A stretch of 64,000 nucleotides of DNA from Aliiglaciecola sp. LCG003 (GTDB taxonomy: Bacteria > Pseudomonadota > Gammaproteobacteria > Enterobacterales > Alteromonadaceae), in the NCBI RefSeq assembly GCF_030316135.1, contig NZ_CP128185.1, positions 806,001-870,000 of the forward strand, written 5' to 3'. A model generated the notes under the pieces. That model was not told where the DNA came from. It worked only from the letters and a program-made list of their open reading frames with translations, and did no database searches. Below are positions 38,443 to 47,766 of this stretch, piece by piece. Each line of letters opens with the position of its first letter. Within the stretch, counting starts at the first letter, position 1. The translations under genes and the position numbers were made by a program.

Positions 38443-40290
38443 TTAATTTTTTGAATGTGTGGTTTTGTAGCCTAGGCCGTAACCAACCGGAAATCGTGTC
38501 GCATACAGTGGTGCATCTTGTGCCTGTTTAAGTGGCGGGTGTTGAGGCCAAGCAAAGCCCAAGGTTCCACTAAATGCATGATCACCGAAAAGTAGATCGG
38601 CAATCCCTTGTCCTTCTGAGCCGGGCAGCCAAGCAGCAATAAAACTATCCGCCAATGCAAGCTCCTCATCAACAATCAATGGACGGCCACTAAGCAGAAT
38701 GACAATCATCGGAATACTTTTCCCGTGAATCGCAGCTATCAAGGCTAGGTCTTCGGGATGCAGATACTGTAATTCCAAGGAATTCCTAGCCGATTCAATT
38801 AATTGTATTTGTCCATTCACTGCAAAGCCTGACTTGAACACTACATCATCATCATAGCGGATATCGCCCCTGCCTTCTGCATAGGGAGTCTCACCTATTA
38901 CGACAATTGCAGCGTCAAACATCTCAGGATTGATTGCTGGAATATCAGCTTGTTCGACGAGTTGTGACTGGGTCGCGCAGGATGCTATCCCTTGCCAAAT
39001 GGATGTGGCCGAAGGCAATTCATCGTTGCCAGACAAGCCTTGCCAGGTCACGGTAAATCCACCACATTGATGGCCTTTGTTGTCGGCATTTTTACCGCAT
39101 ACCAACAACCTAGCCCCTTTATTGATAGGAAGTAAATCGTTTTCATTTTTCAATAAAACTAAAGACTTTCTAACCGCTTCTCGGGCAAGCTGACGATGGG
39201 TATTCGAGCCAAAGCTTGGCGAGCCAGACAATAGTCGTTTTGAAGGACAAGGTTTTTCAAACAAGCCAAATGCCATTTTGACCGATAGGATACGCCTAAC
39301 GGCATCGTCTATTCGGGCCATAGGAACCGTACCTAATTCAACATGACTAACTAAATGTTCAATGAACTGCTGCCAATTATCCGGTACCATAAACATATCG
39401 ATACCGGCGTTTACCCCCTGCGCTACAGCGATATAAAAATCATCTGCTAAGTAGTCGATGCCCTGCATATCTGAGATGACTAAGCCGTGAAATTGCATAT
39501 CGTTTTTCAATACTTCGGTCAGCAAATACCTGTGGGCATGACATTTATCGCCATTCCAACTACTAAAAGAAACCATAATGGTCATCGCGCCCGCTTCTAT
39601 AGCGGCATGGTATGGCTGAATATGAGTTTTTTTAAGCTGTTGCCAACTGAGTTCAGTATTACCCTGATCGATGCCGTGGGTAGTTCCGCCATCGCCAATC
39701 CAGTGTTTAACACACGCCAATACCCCTGTTTCACTTAGATCGCCTTGTAAGCCGGTTACCATATGATGAGCAAATTGACTAACGGTTTCAGGATCTTGAG
39801 AAAAACTTTCGTACGTCCGGCCCCAATGATAATCCTGGGCCAAGGCTAAATTAGGCGCAAACACCCAATCTACACCCGCAGCGAGCACCTCTTGCGCAGT
39901 AGTGCGGGCAATACGCTCAATTAAGTTGAAATCTCTGCTCGCTCCTAGTCCAATATTGTGCGGAAAGATCACTGCGTTTTGAACATTATTATTGCCATGA
40001 ATAGCGTCTACACCATAGAGAATTGGAATACCTTGGTGGTGATCATCTTTAGTGGTTGAAGCCTGCCAATAAGCATCAGCCATTTGTATCCAGTCTTGCA
40101 ATAGGTTATCGCCCGGGCATGAGCCGGCTGCACTTAGCACTGAACCTAGGTGAAAGCGATAAACATCATCTGGCGTACATGTTGTGCGTTCAGCTTGGGT
40201 CATTTGGCCTACTTTTTGCGCCAAAGTCATTTTATCCAGAAGCGTCTGAACCGCATTGGAAATGGAATGGTTAAAGTGCTTTTTAGCCAT
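38443..40290 (-). CDS. GH3 beta-glucosidase, cytoplasmic (615 residues)
   Basis: Glycoside hydrolase family 3 exo-acting beta-glucosidase. It has the N-terminal TIM-barrel domain (KMTLAQKVGQMTQAERTT, VKHWIGDGGTTHGIDQGN) with nucleophile Asp in GLVISDMQGIDYL, and an alpha/beta sandwich (GARLLVCGKNADNKGHQCGGFTVTWQG, ILLSGRPLIVDEE). The GGFTVTWQG segment resembles barley-ExoI and ExoP-type glucohydrolases that take beta-1,3- and beta-1,4-glucans. No signal peptide is present, so it should act in the cytoplasm. The ATG overlaps the upstream GH3 stop by eight bases, so the two are translationally coupled. It is likely to finish laminari-oligosaccharides. Confidence 0.93.
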   Translation of the reverse strand: MAKKHFNHSISNAVQTLLDKMTLAQKVGQMTQAERTTCTPDDVYRFHLGSVLSAAGSCPGDNLLQDWIQMADAYWQASTTKDDHHQGIPILYGVDAIHGNNNVQNAVIFPHNIGLGASRDFNLIERIARTTAQEVLAAGVDWVFAPNLALAQDYHWGRTYESFSQDPETVSQFAHHMVTGLQGDLSETGVLACVKHWIGDGGTTHGIDQGNTELSWQQLKKTHIQPYHAAIEAGAMTIMVSFSSWNGDKCHAHRYLLTEVLKNDMQFHGLVISDMQGIDYLADDFYIAVAQGVNAGIDMFMVPDNWQQFIEHLVSHVELGTVPMARIDDAVRRILSVKMAFGLFEKPCPSKRLLSGSPSFGSNTHRQLAREAVRKSLVLLKNENDLLPINKGARLLVCGKNADNKGHQCGGFTVTWQGLSGNDELPSATSIWQGIASCATQSQLVEQADIPAINPEMFDAAIVVIGETPYAEGRGDIRYDDDVVFKSGFAVNGQIQLIESARNSLELQYLHPEDLALIAAIHGKSIPMIVILLSGRPLIVDEELALADSFIAAWLPGSEGQGIADLLFGDHAFSGTLGFAWPQHPPLKQAQDAPLYATRFPVGYGLGYKTTHSKN

Positions 40291-42505
40291 TGAGCAACTC
40301 GAATTCTGTACGTAGTTGAGTGGCTGAACTACCGCCTACCCAAAGGTGAAATTGCCCCGCCTCGACAATAAACTGCATATCGCGGCCATAAAACCCCAAT
40401 TCATCAGCCGTTAAGTGAAACTGCACTTGCTTGCTTTGACCTGGAAGTAACCTAATAGTAGTAAACTGTTTTAATTCTTTCACGGGGCGAGTGACATTTG
40501 CGACTAAATCTCGCACATACAACTGGGCGATTTCGTCCACTGCGTAGCGTCCTGTGTTGTGTATTTCTACACTTACAATTAGCACTTCAGTTGACTTTAT
40601 TTGCGACCGATTCAAGCTTAAGTTGTCATAGTGGATCAGTGAATAGGATAAACCAAAACCGAATTCGTATAACGGCGTAAAGTGGGTATCTAAGTGATTA
40701 GAAGCCATGCCTAATGAGGTCTGGGGAGAGCGAATTGCAATGTCATCAATGTATACAAACTGTGCTTCGCTGACAGGCTTGCCCGAGTGCTTATGGTTAT
40801 AGAAAATCGGAATTTGGCCCACTTTACGAGGAAATGTCACTGGCAGCTTGCCGCTAGGACTGAGCTCGCCAAATAACAATTCGGTAATCGCCGGGCCTGC
40901 CATGGTGCCCGGATGCCAGGCGTACAAAATGCTGTCGACCTTGTCGATAATAGGCTCAAGGGTTAGGGGCCGTCCAGCCATTATAATTAGCACAAGTGCG
41001 GTACCTGTTAATGCGAGCTGTTCGATTAACTGCTGTTGTGCACCGGGCAGGCCAATGTCCGCTCGACAATGGGCTTCCCCAGACAAGATTGATTCTTCAC
41101 CTAAAAATAGCAAGGCTACATCTGCTTGCTGAGTAAGCTTGATGGCCTCAGCAAAACCAGCGGTCGATGTGCTTCGTGTGGTTTCCAAGGCGCTAGCATA
41201 ATCAATATGTATGTCGTTTGGCAGATAGTCCCGTAATGCGTCTAAGCATGTGACACTTTGTTGCGCCTCACCATCAAACACCCAAGTCCCCATTTGTTCG
41301 TAACCATCGTCTGCGAGTGGACCAATAACTGCTATTCGCGACAGTTCTTTGGCCGCTAAAGGCAGTCGCTGCTGATGGTTTTGTAATAGCACACAACTTT
41401 TTTGCACCAGCGTTTTGGCCACGGCTAAGTGATCTGGCTGGTAATATTGGGGGATCTTTTGGATTTGCTGCAAGGGTTGGTCAAATAAACCTAACTGTTC
41501 TTTTAAACTGAGGATCTTTGCCACACTTGCATCTAGCTCTTCAGGGGAAACCTGTTGGATGTCGAGTAAATTGTGTAGATGATCATGATAAGTGCTGCTG
41601 ACCATCTCCATATCAATTCCTGCGTTGAACGCCTGGCAAGCAGAATCGCGATCATTGGCACTTATACCGTGGATCTGAAGTTGTGAAATTGATTCCCAGT
41701 CACTGACGACAAAACCAGAAAACTGCCATTCATCGCGCAAAATCGTTTTCATCAGCCAAGCATTGCCGCTAGCAGGAACACCATTTAGATCTGAAAACGA
41801 CGCCATAAACGTTGCTACGCCGGTCTTGGCCGCGGCATGAAATGGTGGTAGATACACATTTCTCAGCTCATGCTCTGGAATATTTGTGGTGGCGTAATCT
41901 CGTCCGCTTTCTACTGCTCCATAGCCGGCAAAGTGTTTCGCGCAAGCCGCGATAGCGCCAGCGCCAGACATATCGTCACCTTGAAACCCCTTTACCATAG
42001 CGTTTCCCAGCACCGAACATAGATAGGGATCTTCACCCAAACTTTCTGCAATTCTGCCCCAGCGTGGATCGCGGCTGATATCTATCATAGGGGCAAAAGT
42101 CCAATTTATTCCTACCATTGACGCTTCTTGGGCGGCAATCTTAGCCGCCTTTTCGACCCACTCTGGGGACCAACTGGCTGCTTGGCCCAATGGTATTGGG
42201 AAAATAGTTTTAAATCCGTGGATCACATCGCGGCCAATCAGTAGTGGTATCCCAAGGGGACTGTGCTGGATGGCTAATTGTTGTAAAGCTTTTACGATTT
42301 CGGGGTCGACTTCATTGATAACTGAACCCACTAATCCTTGCTTGACCCGCTGTTCCAGTGATTGACTGATTTTGCCCTCATTGCCACTAAGCTGACTCAA
42401 TTGTCCTATTTTCTGTTGGATGGTCATCTTGGCCAATAAATTCATCACTCTAGGTGAGTAAGGCCTTCCAAGAACCGATGTAACGGAAGATGTCTCGCTA
42501 TGCAT
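40283..42505 (-). CDS. GH3 beta-glucosidase, BglX-like (740 residues)
   Basis: Full three-domain GH3: barrel (KMTIQQKIGQLSQLSGNEGK, CAKHFAGYGAVESGRDY), nucleophile in GFVVSDWESISQL, alpha/beta sandwich (IAVIGPLADDGYEQMGTWVFDG) and C-terminal fibronectin-III-like domain (about 640-735, VEIHNTGRYAVDEIAQLYV). Periplasmic BglX carries a signal peptide; this protein does not, whether started at the ATG at 42505 (chosen, GGA nine bases before) or the upstream TTG at 42517. It is probably cytoplasmic. First gene of a coupled GH3 pair and divergent from a GPH symporter, forming the import-and-hydrolysis arm of the laminarin locus. Confidence 0.93.
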   Translation of the reverse strand: MHSETSSVTSVLGRPYSPRVMNLLAKMTIQQKIGQLSQLSGNEGKISQSLEQRVKQGLVGSVINEVDPEIVKALQQLAIQHSPLGIPLLIGRDVIHGFKTIFPIPLGQAASWSPEWVEKAAKIAAQEASMVGINWTFAPMIDISRDPRWGRIAESLGEDPYLCSVLGNAMVKGFQGDDMSGAGAIAACAKHFAGYGAVESGRDYATTNIPEHELRNVYLPPFHAAAKTGVATFMASFSDLNGVPASGNAWLMKTILRDEWQFSGFVVSDWESISQLQIHGISANDRDSACQAFNAGIDMEMVSSTYHDHLHNLLDIQQVSPEELDASVAKILSLKEQLGLFDQPLQQIQKIPQYYQPDHLAVAKTLVQKSCVLLQNHQQRLPLAAKELSRIAVIGPLADDGYEQMGTWVFDGEAQQSVTCLDALRDYLPNDIHIDYASALETTRSTSTAGFAEAIKLTQQADVALLFLGEESILSGEAHCRADIGLPGAQQQLIEQLALTGTALVLIIMAGRPLTLEPIIDKVDSILYAWHPGTMAGPAITELLFGELSPSGKLPVTFPRKVGQIPIFYNHKHSGKPVSEAQFVYIDDIAIRSPQTSLGMASNHLDTHFTPLYEFGFGLSYSLIHYDNLSLNRSQIKSTEVLIVSVEIHNTGRYAVDEIAQLYVRDLVANVTRPVKELKQFTTIRLLPGQSKQVQFHLTADELGFYGRDMQFIVEAGQFHLWVGGSSATQLRTEFELLNG

Positions 42506-42844
42506 GTGGAGTTCCAAATTTACTGACAGCTAGGCAAACAGTGGGGTTACATATCACAGTTACAAAAAACTCTGCTGCAATAACTTTAACTGCTGTGAAT
42601 AGCGATTCAAATTAAACAAGCTGAAATGGACCAGCGAAGAGATAGTGAGGAAGGGCAGTATTATTCCACGCTCTAAGTGTTGCAATAGGCTTCGACAGTA
42701 GCCGCTTCACCCCGTGGCATGGGACCGTTGGTCGCGTTGTCATTGTGAAGGAGATTTTTCATTGTATGGTCCTATGTTAACGCTTTGTTAACCGTCTATT
42801 TCTAACTTAGATTTTGACCTTGTCTACCTACGGAAGTTATCAAT
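42506..42844. other. Divergent promoter region GH3 pair / GPH symporter (339 bp)
   Basis: Holds promoters for both directions. The notable element is the GTTAAC repeat at 42776-42792. No coding frame or RNA gene is evident. Confidence 0.6.
42776..42792. promoter_or_regulatory. Candidate operator GTTAAC-N5-GTTAAC
   Basis: Two copies of the self-complementary hexamer GTTAAC separated by GCTTT, about 50 bp before the symporter ATG. A related arrangement (ACAAAGGTTAAC) occurs at 54186-54197 before the GH16 gene, and a TAACGCTT palindrome occurs at 50820. The regulator is unknown. Confidence 0.4.
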
Positions 42845-44290
42845 ATGTCATCCAGTGCACATCATGAAACCGCGGCAGAAGATAAAATTTCTGGTATCCA
42901 GAAATTCATTTATGGACTAGGTGCCTTGGTTAACAATCTGTTGGGCGCTGCGATAGGTGGCATGGTCATCGTGCTTAATTTGGGTTTGGGTATGAACCCG
43001 GCTTTGGTCGGATTGGTCAGTGCGTTGCCAAGATTAACCGATGCGATTACTGACCCGTTAATGGGTTATATCTCGGATAACACGAAATCGAAATGGGGCA
43101 GACGTCGTCCTTATATTTTTGTCGGAGCCATCGCAGCGGGTATTGTCTTCGCGCTGCTATGGCAACTTCCAGTGGGTCAGTCGGAAAACTTCTACTTTTG
43201 GTTGTTTCTGGCGGGCTCCTTGGTGTTCTATTTAGCCTACACGATTTTTGCCACACCTTGGGTAGCGCTCGGCTATGAGCTGACACCGGATTATCATGAG
43301 CGGACACGCTTGATGGCAACGCAAAATTTTATGGGCCAAATGGCTTATTTAATTGCGCCCTGGTTTCTGTGGTTTATGCAAAATGACATGCTGTTCGATA
43401 ACATGCTCGAAGGCGCTGGTTGGTTAGCTATTATCATAGGCGCCTTCACCATTTGTGTCGGTATATTGCCTGCTATCTTTTTGAAAGAACCGAATCAGCG
43501 TATCGTGACGCAGGCTGCGCCTACTGACACTGATACTTTCCCTGCTGGGATCAAAGGTTTCTTTCAAGGTTTCGCAACCACTATTAAATTTAAACCCTTT
43601 TTGTATTTATGCGGTGCCACATTTTTAGTCTTCAATGGCTTTATGATGGTGTCGTCATTCCAGTTCTATGTGATTATTTATTATGTGTTTGGTGGCGATA
43701 CCAGTTTGGGTTCTGAATACGCGGGCTACGCAGGAACCTTATCGGCATTTGCTACCTTTTGTGTGATATTTATAGTATCCAAATTATCCTCTTTGTACGG
43801 CAAGCGACGAGCATTCTTTTTTGCGATTGGCATGTCAATCTTAGGCTATGCATTGAAATGGATTTGCTATGATCCTGACTATCCACTGATGCTACTAGTA
43901 CCAGTACCCTTTATCGCATTCGGATTGGGCGGCTTGTTTACTCTGATGGGCTCCATGATCGCTGATGTGTGTGACTTTGATGAGCTGAAGACTGAAAAAC
44001 GTCGAGAAGGCATGTTCGGCTCTATCTATTGGTGGGTGGTGAAACTTGGTATGGCTGCGGCCTTGGCAACCGGAGGATTTCTATTGAACGCGACAGGATT
44101 TGATGTGGCGTTAAACGGCAATCAGGCTGAGTCGACTATCTTTTTGCTGCGTATATTCGATGCGCTTGTGCCTATCATCTGTTCGGTGATCGCCATTTGG
44201 CTAATTTACCTTTACCCCGTCACCGAGCAAAAAGCCAATGATATTCGGGCACAGCTCGAAGCCAAACGAGGCAAAGTGACAGCCGCATAG
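42845..44290 (+). CDS. GPH-family sugar:cation symporter (MFS fold)
   Basis: Inner-membrane importer of oligosaccharides, 481 residues, 12 TM segments. Diagnostic glycoside-pentoside-hexuronide signatures are RLTDAITDPLMGYISDNTKSKWGRRRPYIFVG in the first loop region and SMIADVCDFDELKTEKRREGMFGSIYWW in the second half (both conserved in MelB/GPH proteins). GGAAG precedes the ATG. Divergent from two cytoplasmic GH3 enzymes, so it is likely to bring in beta-glucan oligosaccharides. Confidence 0.93.
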   Translation: MSSSAHHETAAEDKISGIQKFIYGLGALVNNLLGAAIGGMVIVLNLGLGMNPALVGLVSALPRLTDAITDPLMGYISDNTKSKWGRRRPYIFVGAIAAGIVFALLWQLPVGQSENFYFWLFLAGSLVFYLAYTIFATPWVALGYELTPDYHERTRLMATQNFMGQMAYLIAPWFLWFMQNDMLFDNMLEGAGWLAIIIGAFTICVGILPAIFLKEPNQRIVTQAAPTDTDTFPAGIKGFFQGFATTIKFKPFLYLCGATFLVFNGFMMVSSFQFYVIIYYVFGGDTSLGSEYAGYAGTLSAFATFCVIFIVSKLSSLYGKRRAFFFAIGMSILGYALKWICYDPDYPLMLLVPVPFIAFGLGGLFTLMGSMIADVCDFDELKTEKRREGMFGSIYWWVVKLGMAAALATGGFLLNATGFDVALNGNQAESTIFLLRIFDALVPIICSVIAIWLIYLYPVTEQKANDIRAQLEAKRGKVTAA

Positions 44291-44299
44291 TCTTGCCTG

Positions 44300-44314
44300 G
44301 CGATAGGTTATCGC
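44300..44314. terminator. Weak hairpin between convergent genes
   Basis: GCGATA-GGT-TATCGC inverted repeat lying between the symporter stop and the cupin gene stop. There is no T-run, so terminator function is uncertain. Confidence 0.35.
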
Positions 44315-45324
44315 TAACGGTTAAGTTTATTGATTAGGGTTGCCCGTAATCTGCGGGCAGCAGCTTCATCTAAAGGTTTAAGTACACCTTGTTGTAGCTC
44401 AGGAATATGTGCCTGTTCGCGGGCAGAAAAGACATAATGCTCGAAAATATCCCGCCAAATATGACGCTGACTCTCCGGTAGGTCTCGAATGCTGAGTAAA
44501 GCGTGATTGAGTGCATCCATAGGAGAGCCTAAATAATTAGGCACTTGGCGCCACCAGTAATTCACCAACAAATTAAACTTCGCTAAGCTCTCGACATGGT
44601 GCCACCACATACTTGGAATAAAGATAGCGTCGCCAGGCTCAAGCTCTGCAACTTGGGCCTGCTCCAACGCCAGCTTAAATTTAGGGAAACGCTGAAAATC
44701 CGGTTGTTGAAAATCTACCAAACTGGCACTTTGCCCAGCCGGGGTAAAATCAATCGGACCTACATACAAATTATCTATTTGATCGGGCGGGAATAGAGTA
44801 AACCTGCGCCTGCCAGCCACCGTACAGGCAAGATTATCGGGGATATCATAGTGGGCAGCAATGCGCGATTGATTACCAAGCCATAGGCTGACTAAAGGTG
44901 CATGCTCTAAAGGCGCTAGCGGGTTTTGTTGACGAACACCGGGTAGAATGTGCTCTAAAGCCGTTGAACCCAAGTAAGTTGTGGGTGCAGAGTTATCTGT
45001 ACAATGCAATAACACATCTTCAATGACACCCTCTAAGGTGCTGGTTTTTGGCGCAAAGTTAAAGCCATCCAACTGAGCATTGTAGAAGTAGCGGCCGTTA
45101 TTAATCGCATCACTGCTGAAGGATTGCACCGGTTGTTGGTTGCTGAAACCACGTAAATAATCCACGATTGACTGGTCTGATTGCAAGCTCTTTTGCACCA
45201 AAGGCCAGTGCTTGACTAAGCCTCTGAATACCACAGGTTGATTAGCCGCGAGTAACTCTTGAGTCAAATCATCAGGCGTGGCCTGATGAATTTCACGAAT
45301 GGCTGAAACAGCTTTCACTTTCAT
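44314..45324 (-). CDS. Cupin-like (JmjC/FIH-type) Fe(II)-2-oxoglutarate dioxygenase-like protein
   Basis: 336 residues, cytoplasmic, cupin_8 family. The first metal-ligand pair is H158-x-D160 in RIAAHYDIPDNLACTVAGRRRFTLFPPDQ, and the distal His is near 243 in GDAIFIPSMWWHHVESL, the facial triad of FIH-like hydroxylases. GAGG precedes the ATG. Third gene after the halogenase and SapC genes, in the recurrent TBDR/SapC/cupin/tryptophan-halogenase group of polysaccharide-degrading proteobacteria. Substrate and role in that group are unknown; protein hydroxylation is one possibility. Confidence 0.88.
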   Translation of the reverse strand: MKVKAVSAIREIHQATPDDLTQELLAANQPVVFRGLVKHWPLVQKSLQSDQSIVDYLRGFSNQQPVQSFSSDAINNGRYFYNAQLDGFNFAPKTSTLEGVIEDVLLHCTDNSAPTTYLGSTALEHILPGVRQQNPLAPLEHAPLVSLWLGNQSRIAAHYDIPDNLACTVAGRRRFTLFPPDQIDNLYVGPIDFTPAGQSASLVDFQQPDFQRFPKFKLALEQAQVAELEPGDAIFIPSMWWHHVESLAKFNLLVNYWWRQVPNYLGSPMDALNHALLSIRDLPESQRHIWRDIFEHYVFSAREQAHIPELQQGVLKPLDEAAARRLRATLINKLNR

Positions 45325-45344
45325 ACCGGCCTCTGGATTTCTTG

Positions 45345-46067
45345 CTATAGGGTTGCGTTTTTCTTATCAATTAAGCTAGAAAGATTCGACATCGAGGCTT
45401 CCATCATATGGATCATTTGTAAGTAGCCCTTTTGATGCAATTCTTGTAAAACATCCCCTTGTAATGCCGCCACCTTTTCTTCGTTGACCGTATACAGGCT
45501 GGCTAACTCGTGCTGAGAATTATCCTTTAGTGTGACTTTGATATTGACCGATTCGATTAAATCCTTCTCAAGTAAAAAGGCGATGAATGCATTAGTTTGC
45601 TCATGTCCTAAATGAATGGCCTGCAGTAGCGAATTAATTTCTTGTAAGTACTCACTCTGGCCACCCATTTCTAAAAATACAGGTTGACCATCACTGCTGA
45701 CAATTCTGGGACTGTCCATATCGATAAATACAACCGGCTCCTGCTTTAGTACACCTTCGCTTTGTACGTTTTGGAAACCAATCAAAAAGGGCCGTCTGCG
45801 AATGCTCATGGGAATATAGTCGGCATGCCAGCCGCTATCCGTTAGATACAGATTTTCCTGCTGAGCAAATCCGAACATGGCGATAGCTTCAAACTGACCT
45901 GTCTCTGTGTGTTTGCGTAAAAATATCGGGTAATGTGCCTGTGCTTGACGAAACTCAGACACAAACACATTGGTGTAGCTGATATCGTCACCTAAATTGG
46001 GTTTAAACTCAGGGTTAACCTGAAGATCTTTATGAGTAATATTGTCCAGTAATTGATGATTTGCCAT
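45345..46067 (-). CDS. SapC family protein
   Basis: 240 residues resembling the SapC family, named from Campylobacter S-layer-associated proteins. Recognisable parts are HYPIFLRKHTETGQFEAIAMFGFAQQENLYL, YIPMSIRRRPFLIG and VFIDMDSPRIV. No signal peptide. AGGA precedes the ATG. It is embedded between the halogenase and cupin genes in the TBDR-linked set. The biochemical function of proteobacterial SapC proteins is unknown. Confidence 0.88.
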   Translation of the reverse strand: MANHQLLDNITHKDLQVNPEFKPNLGDDISYTNVFVSEFRQAQAHYPIFLRKHTETGQFEAIAMFGFAQQENLYLTDSGWHADYIPMSIRRRPFLIGFQNVQSEGVLKQEPVVFIDMDSPRIVSSDGQPVFLEMGGQSEYLQEINSLLQAIHLGHEQTNAFIAFLLEKDLIESVNIKVTLKDNSQHELASLYTVNEEKVAALQGDVLQELHQKGYLQMIHMMEASMSNLSSLIDKKNATL

Positions 46068-46126
46068 GCAAATTCCTAACTTATTATTGTTTGTGGTGCA
46101 GGGATAATATTGCTATCACCGGCCGC

Positions 46127-47683
46127 TTATATACGTTGCAATCCATATTGATGGATTTTATTGATCAGTTCTCGATTGGTGGGTAGGCCTTTCAATAACT
46201 TTGCTGTTAACTGTTGGTTTTGATTGAAACTTGCCTGAGCCACTGCCGGATCGGCTGATCGCTTGAGGGTAGCCGATGGCTGGGTTACAAAGCCCATCCC
46301 ATAAAGCACGTATTGATAACTGGCCGATGGAAACACTTCATCTATTTGGCTAAAGTCGTTGTGCCATGGCGAATGATATCGCCATAACTCTAATAATTCT
46401 TGCAAGCCTTGTGGAATACTTTGCGCTTCACAATTATCTATCCAGTATTGGCTATCGGTGCGTTTGGTTAGTACGTAATGGAGTTTCAAAAAATCAATAA
46501 TACGGTCCCAACGATACAAAAACTTATCATTGAAACGTTTCGCCACAATATCCATCACACTTCGCGTGGCCGGAAGTTGTTCACTGATCATGGCGGCTGA
46601 TAATTCTACCAGTACTAAAGCAGAGGCTTCTAGCGGCTCTAAGAACCCTGCAGCAAGACCCACAGCTACACAGTTTTTGTGCCAAAATAGCTGGCGATGT
46701 CCCGGTACTATGGGGATTTTACGCACGCTTAAATCATCGGCTTTATCACCAATGCTTTGACGAATATAGTGGCGTAAATCTATTTCCGCCTGCTCATCGC
46801 TGCTGTGCTGGCTGGAATATACATGTCCTACGCCCCGTCGACTTGGTAAACCAATATCCCAAATCCAGCCCGCTTGTTGTGCGGTCGAAATAGTATGGGA
46901 CGCAATCGGACTTTGCTCATCTAAATAGGGAACATGACAGGCTAATGCACTGTTATTAAACAAAATATGTTCTTTATCGACAAAGGGTATTTGGTAATGT
47001 TGGCCCAGTAGTAGCGATCTGAATCCGCTGCAGTCGATAAACAAATCACCGGCTATTTCACCGTTCTGTTTAGTAGTGAGGGATTTTATATCGCCATTGT
47101 CGTGACTGTTAATTGCCACCACAGTATCCAACACATGCTTAACCCCCAGCTTTTGCGTACAGTGCTGGGTGAGAAATTGTGAAAATTTGCCTGCATCCAG
47201 ATGGTAAGCATAATTCGCAACATGAGCATATTCTGGGGTAGTGTTTTGTTTCGGCGCCAGATGCTGTTCGCATAAACGTCCTTGAAAAGACACGGCATCG
47301 GCAAACGGCATATGTTCGGTGTTAGCTTGCCAAAAGGGAGCTAGATTGATTTTCTCGAACCCTTGGGGCAAGACTAAAGGATGGTAATAAGCATCGTCAT
47401 CTGCGCCGGTCACCCATTTTGCGAATTTAGCCCCTTGTTTGAAGGTTGCATCACATTGGCGAATAAAGTCCGTTTCGCTGATACCCATCTTACGCAAGGT
47501 GCCGCGCATGGTCGGCCAGGTGCCCTCACCCACACCTACCGGTTTAACATCAGGTGATTCAATTAACGTAACTGAAATACCTTGAGCTGAATTAGCCATA
47601 TGCTCGGCAGCAATCACCCCAGCGGTTAGCCAGCCTGCGGTACCGCCACCGACAATAATGATTTTTCGGATTGGATTAGTCAA
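46127..47683 (-). CDS. Flavin-dependent tryptophan-halogenase family protein
   Basis: 518 residues of the PrnA/RebH-like FAD halogenase family. The FAD-binding motif IIVGGGTAGWLTAG is at about 8-21. The lysine equivalent to catalytic RebH Lys79 is K82 in CDATFKQGAKFAKW. The Trp-rich signature reads GWIWDIGLP, a WxWxI variant with the proline shifted relative to WxWxIP. The start is a TTG at 47683 behind GGAG; no ATG is better placed. No indole biosynthetic genes are nearby. It belongs to a subgroup found beside TBDRs in marine and plant-associated proteobacteria (relatives such as BrvH halogenate free indoles in vitro), whose natural substrate is unknown. Confidence 0.9.
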   Translation of the reverse strand: MTNPIRKIIIVGGGTAGWLTAGVIAAEHMANSAQGISVTLIESPDVKPVGVGEGTWPTMRGTLRKMGISETDFIRQCDATFKQGAKFAKWVTGADDDAYYHPLVLPQGFEKINLAPFWQANTEHMPFADAVSFQGRLCEQHLAPKQNTTPEYAHVANYAYHLDAGKFSQFLTQHCTQKLGVKHVLDTVVAINSHDNGDIKSLTTKQNGEIAGDLFIDCSGFRSLLLGQHYQIPFVDKEHILFNNSALACHVPYLDEQSPIASHTISTAQQAGWIWDIGLPSRRGVGHVYSSQHSSDEQAEIDLRHYIRQSIGDKADDLSVRKIPIVPGHRQLFWHKNCVAVGLAAGFLEPLEASALVLVELSAAMISEQLPATRSVMDIVAKRFNDKFLYRWDRIIDFLKLHYVLTKRTDSQYWIDNCEAQSIPQGLQELLELWRYHSPWHNDFSQIDEVFPSASYQYVLYGMGFVTQPSATLKRSADPAVAQASFNQNQQLTAKLLKGLPTNRELINKIHQYGLQRI

Positions 47684-47723
47684 TCAGCTAAACTCCAAAT
47701 TAATATCCCATAAAAAGCATAAC

Positions 47724-47750
47724 AAAAAGCCGCTGACAAAGCGGCTTTTT
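47724..47750 (-). terminator. Intrinsic terminator after the large TBDR gene
   Basis: AAAAAGCCGCT (47724-47734) pairs with AGCGGCTTTTT (47740-47750) around a 5-base loop. Read on the minus strand the stem ends in a T-run, just after the TBDR stop and before the halogenase gene. Read-through would join the four genes at a lower level. Confidence 0.85.
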
Positions 47751-47766
47751 TCACACTTTACCCCGC

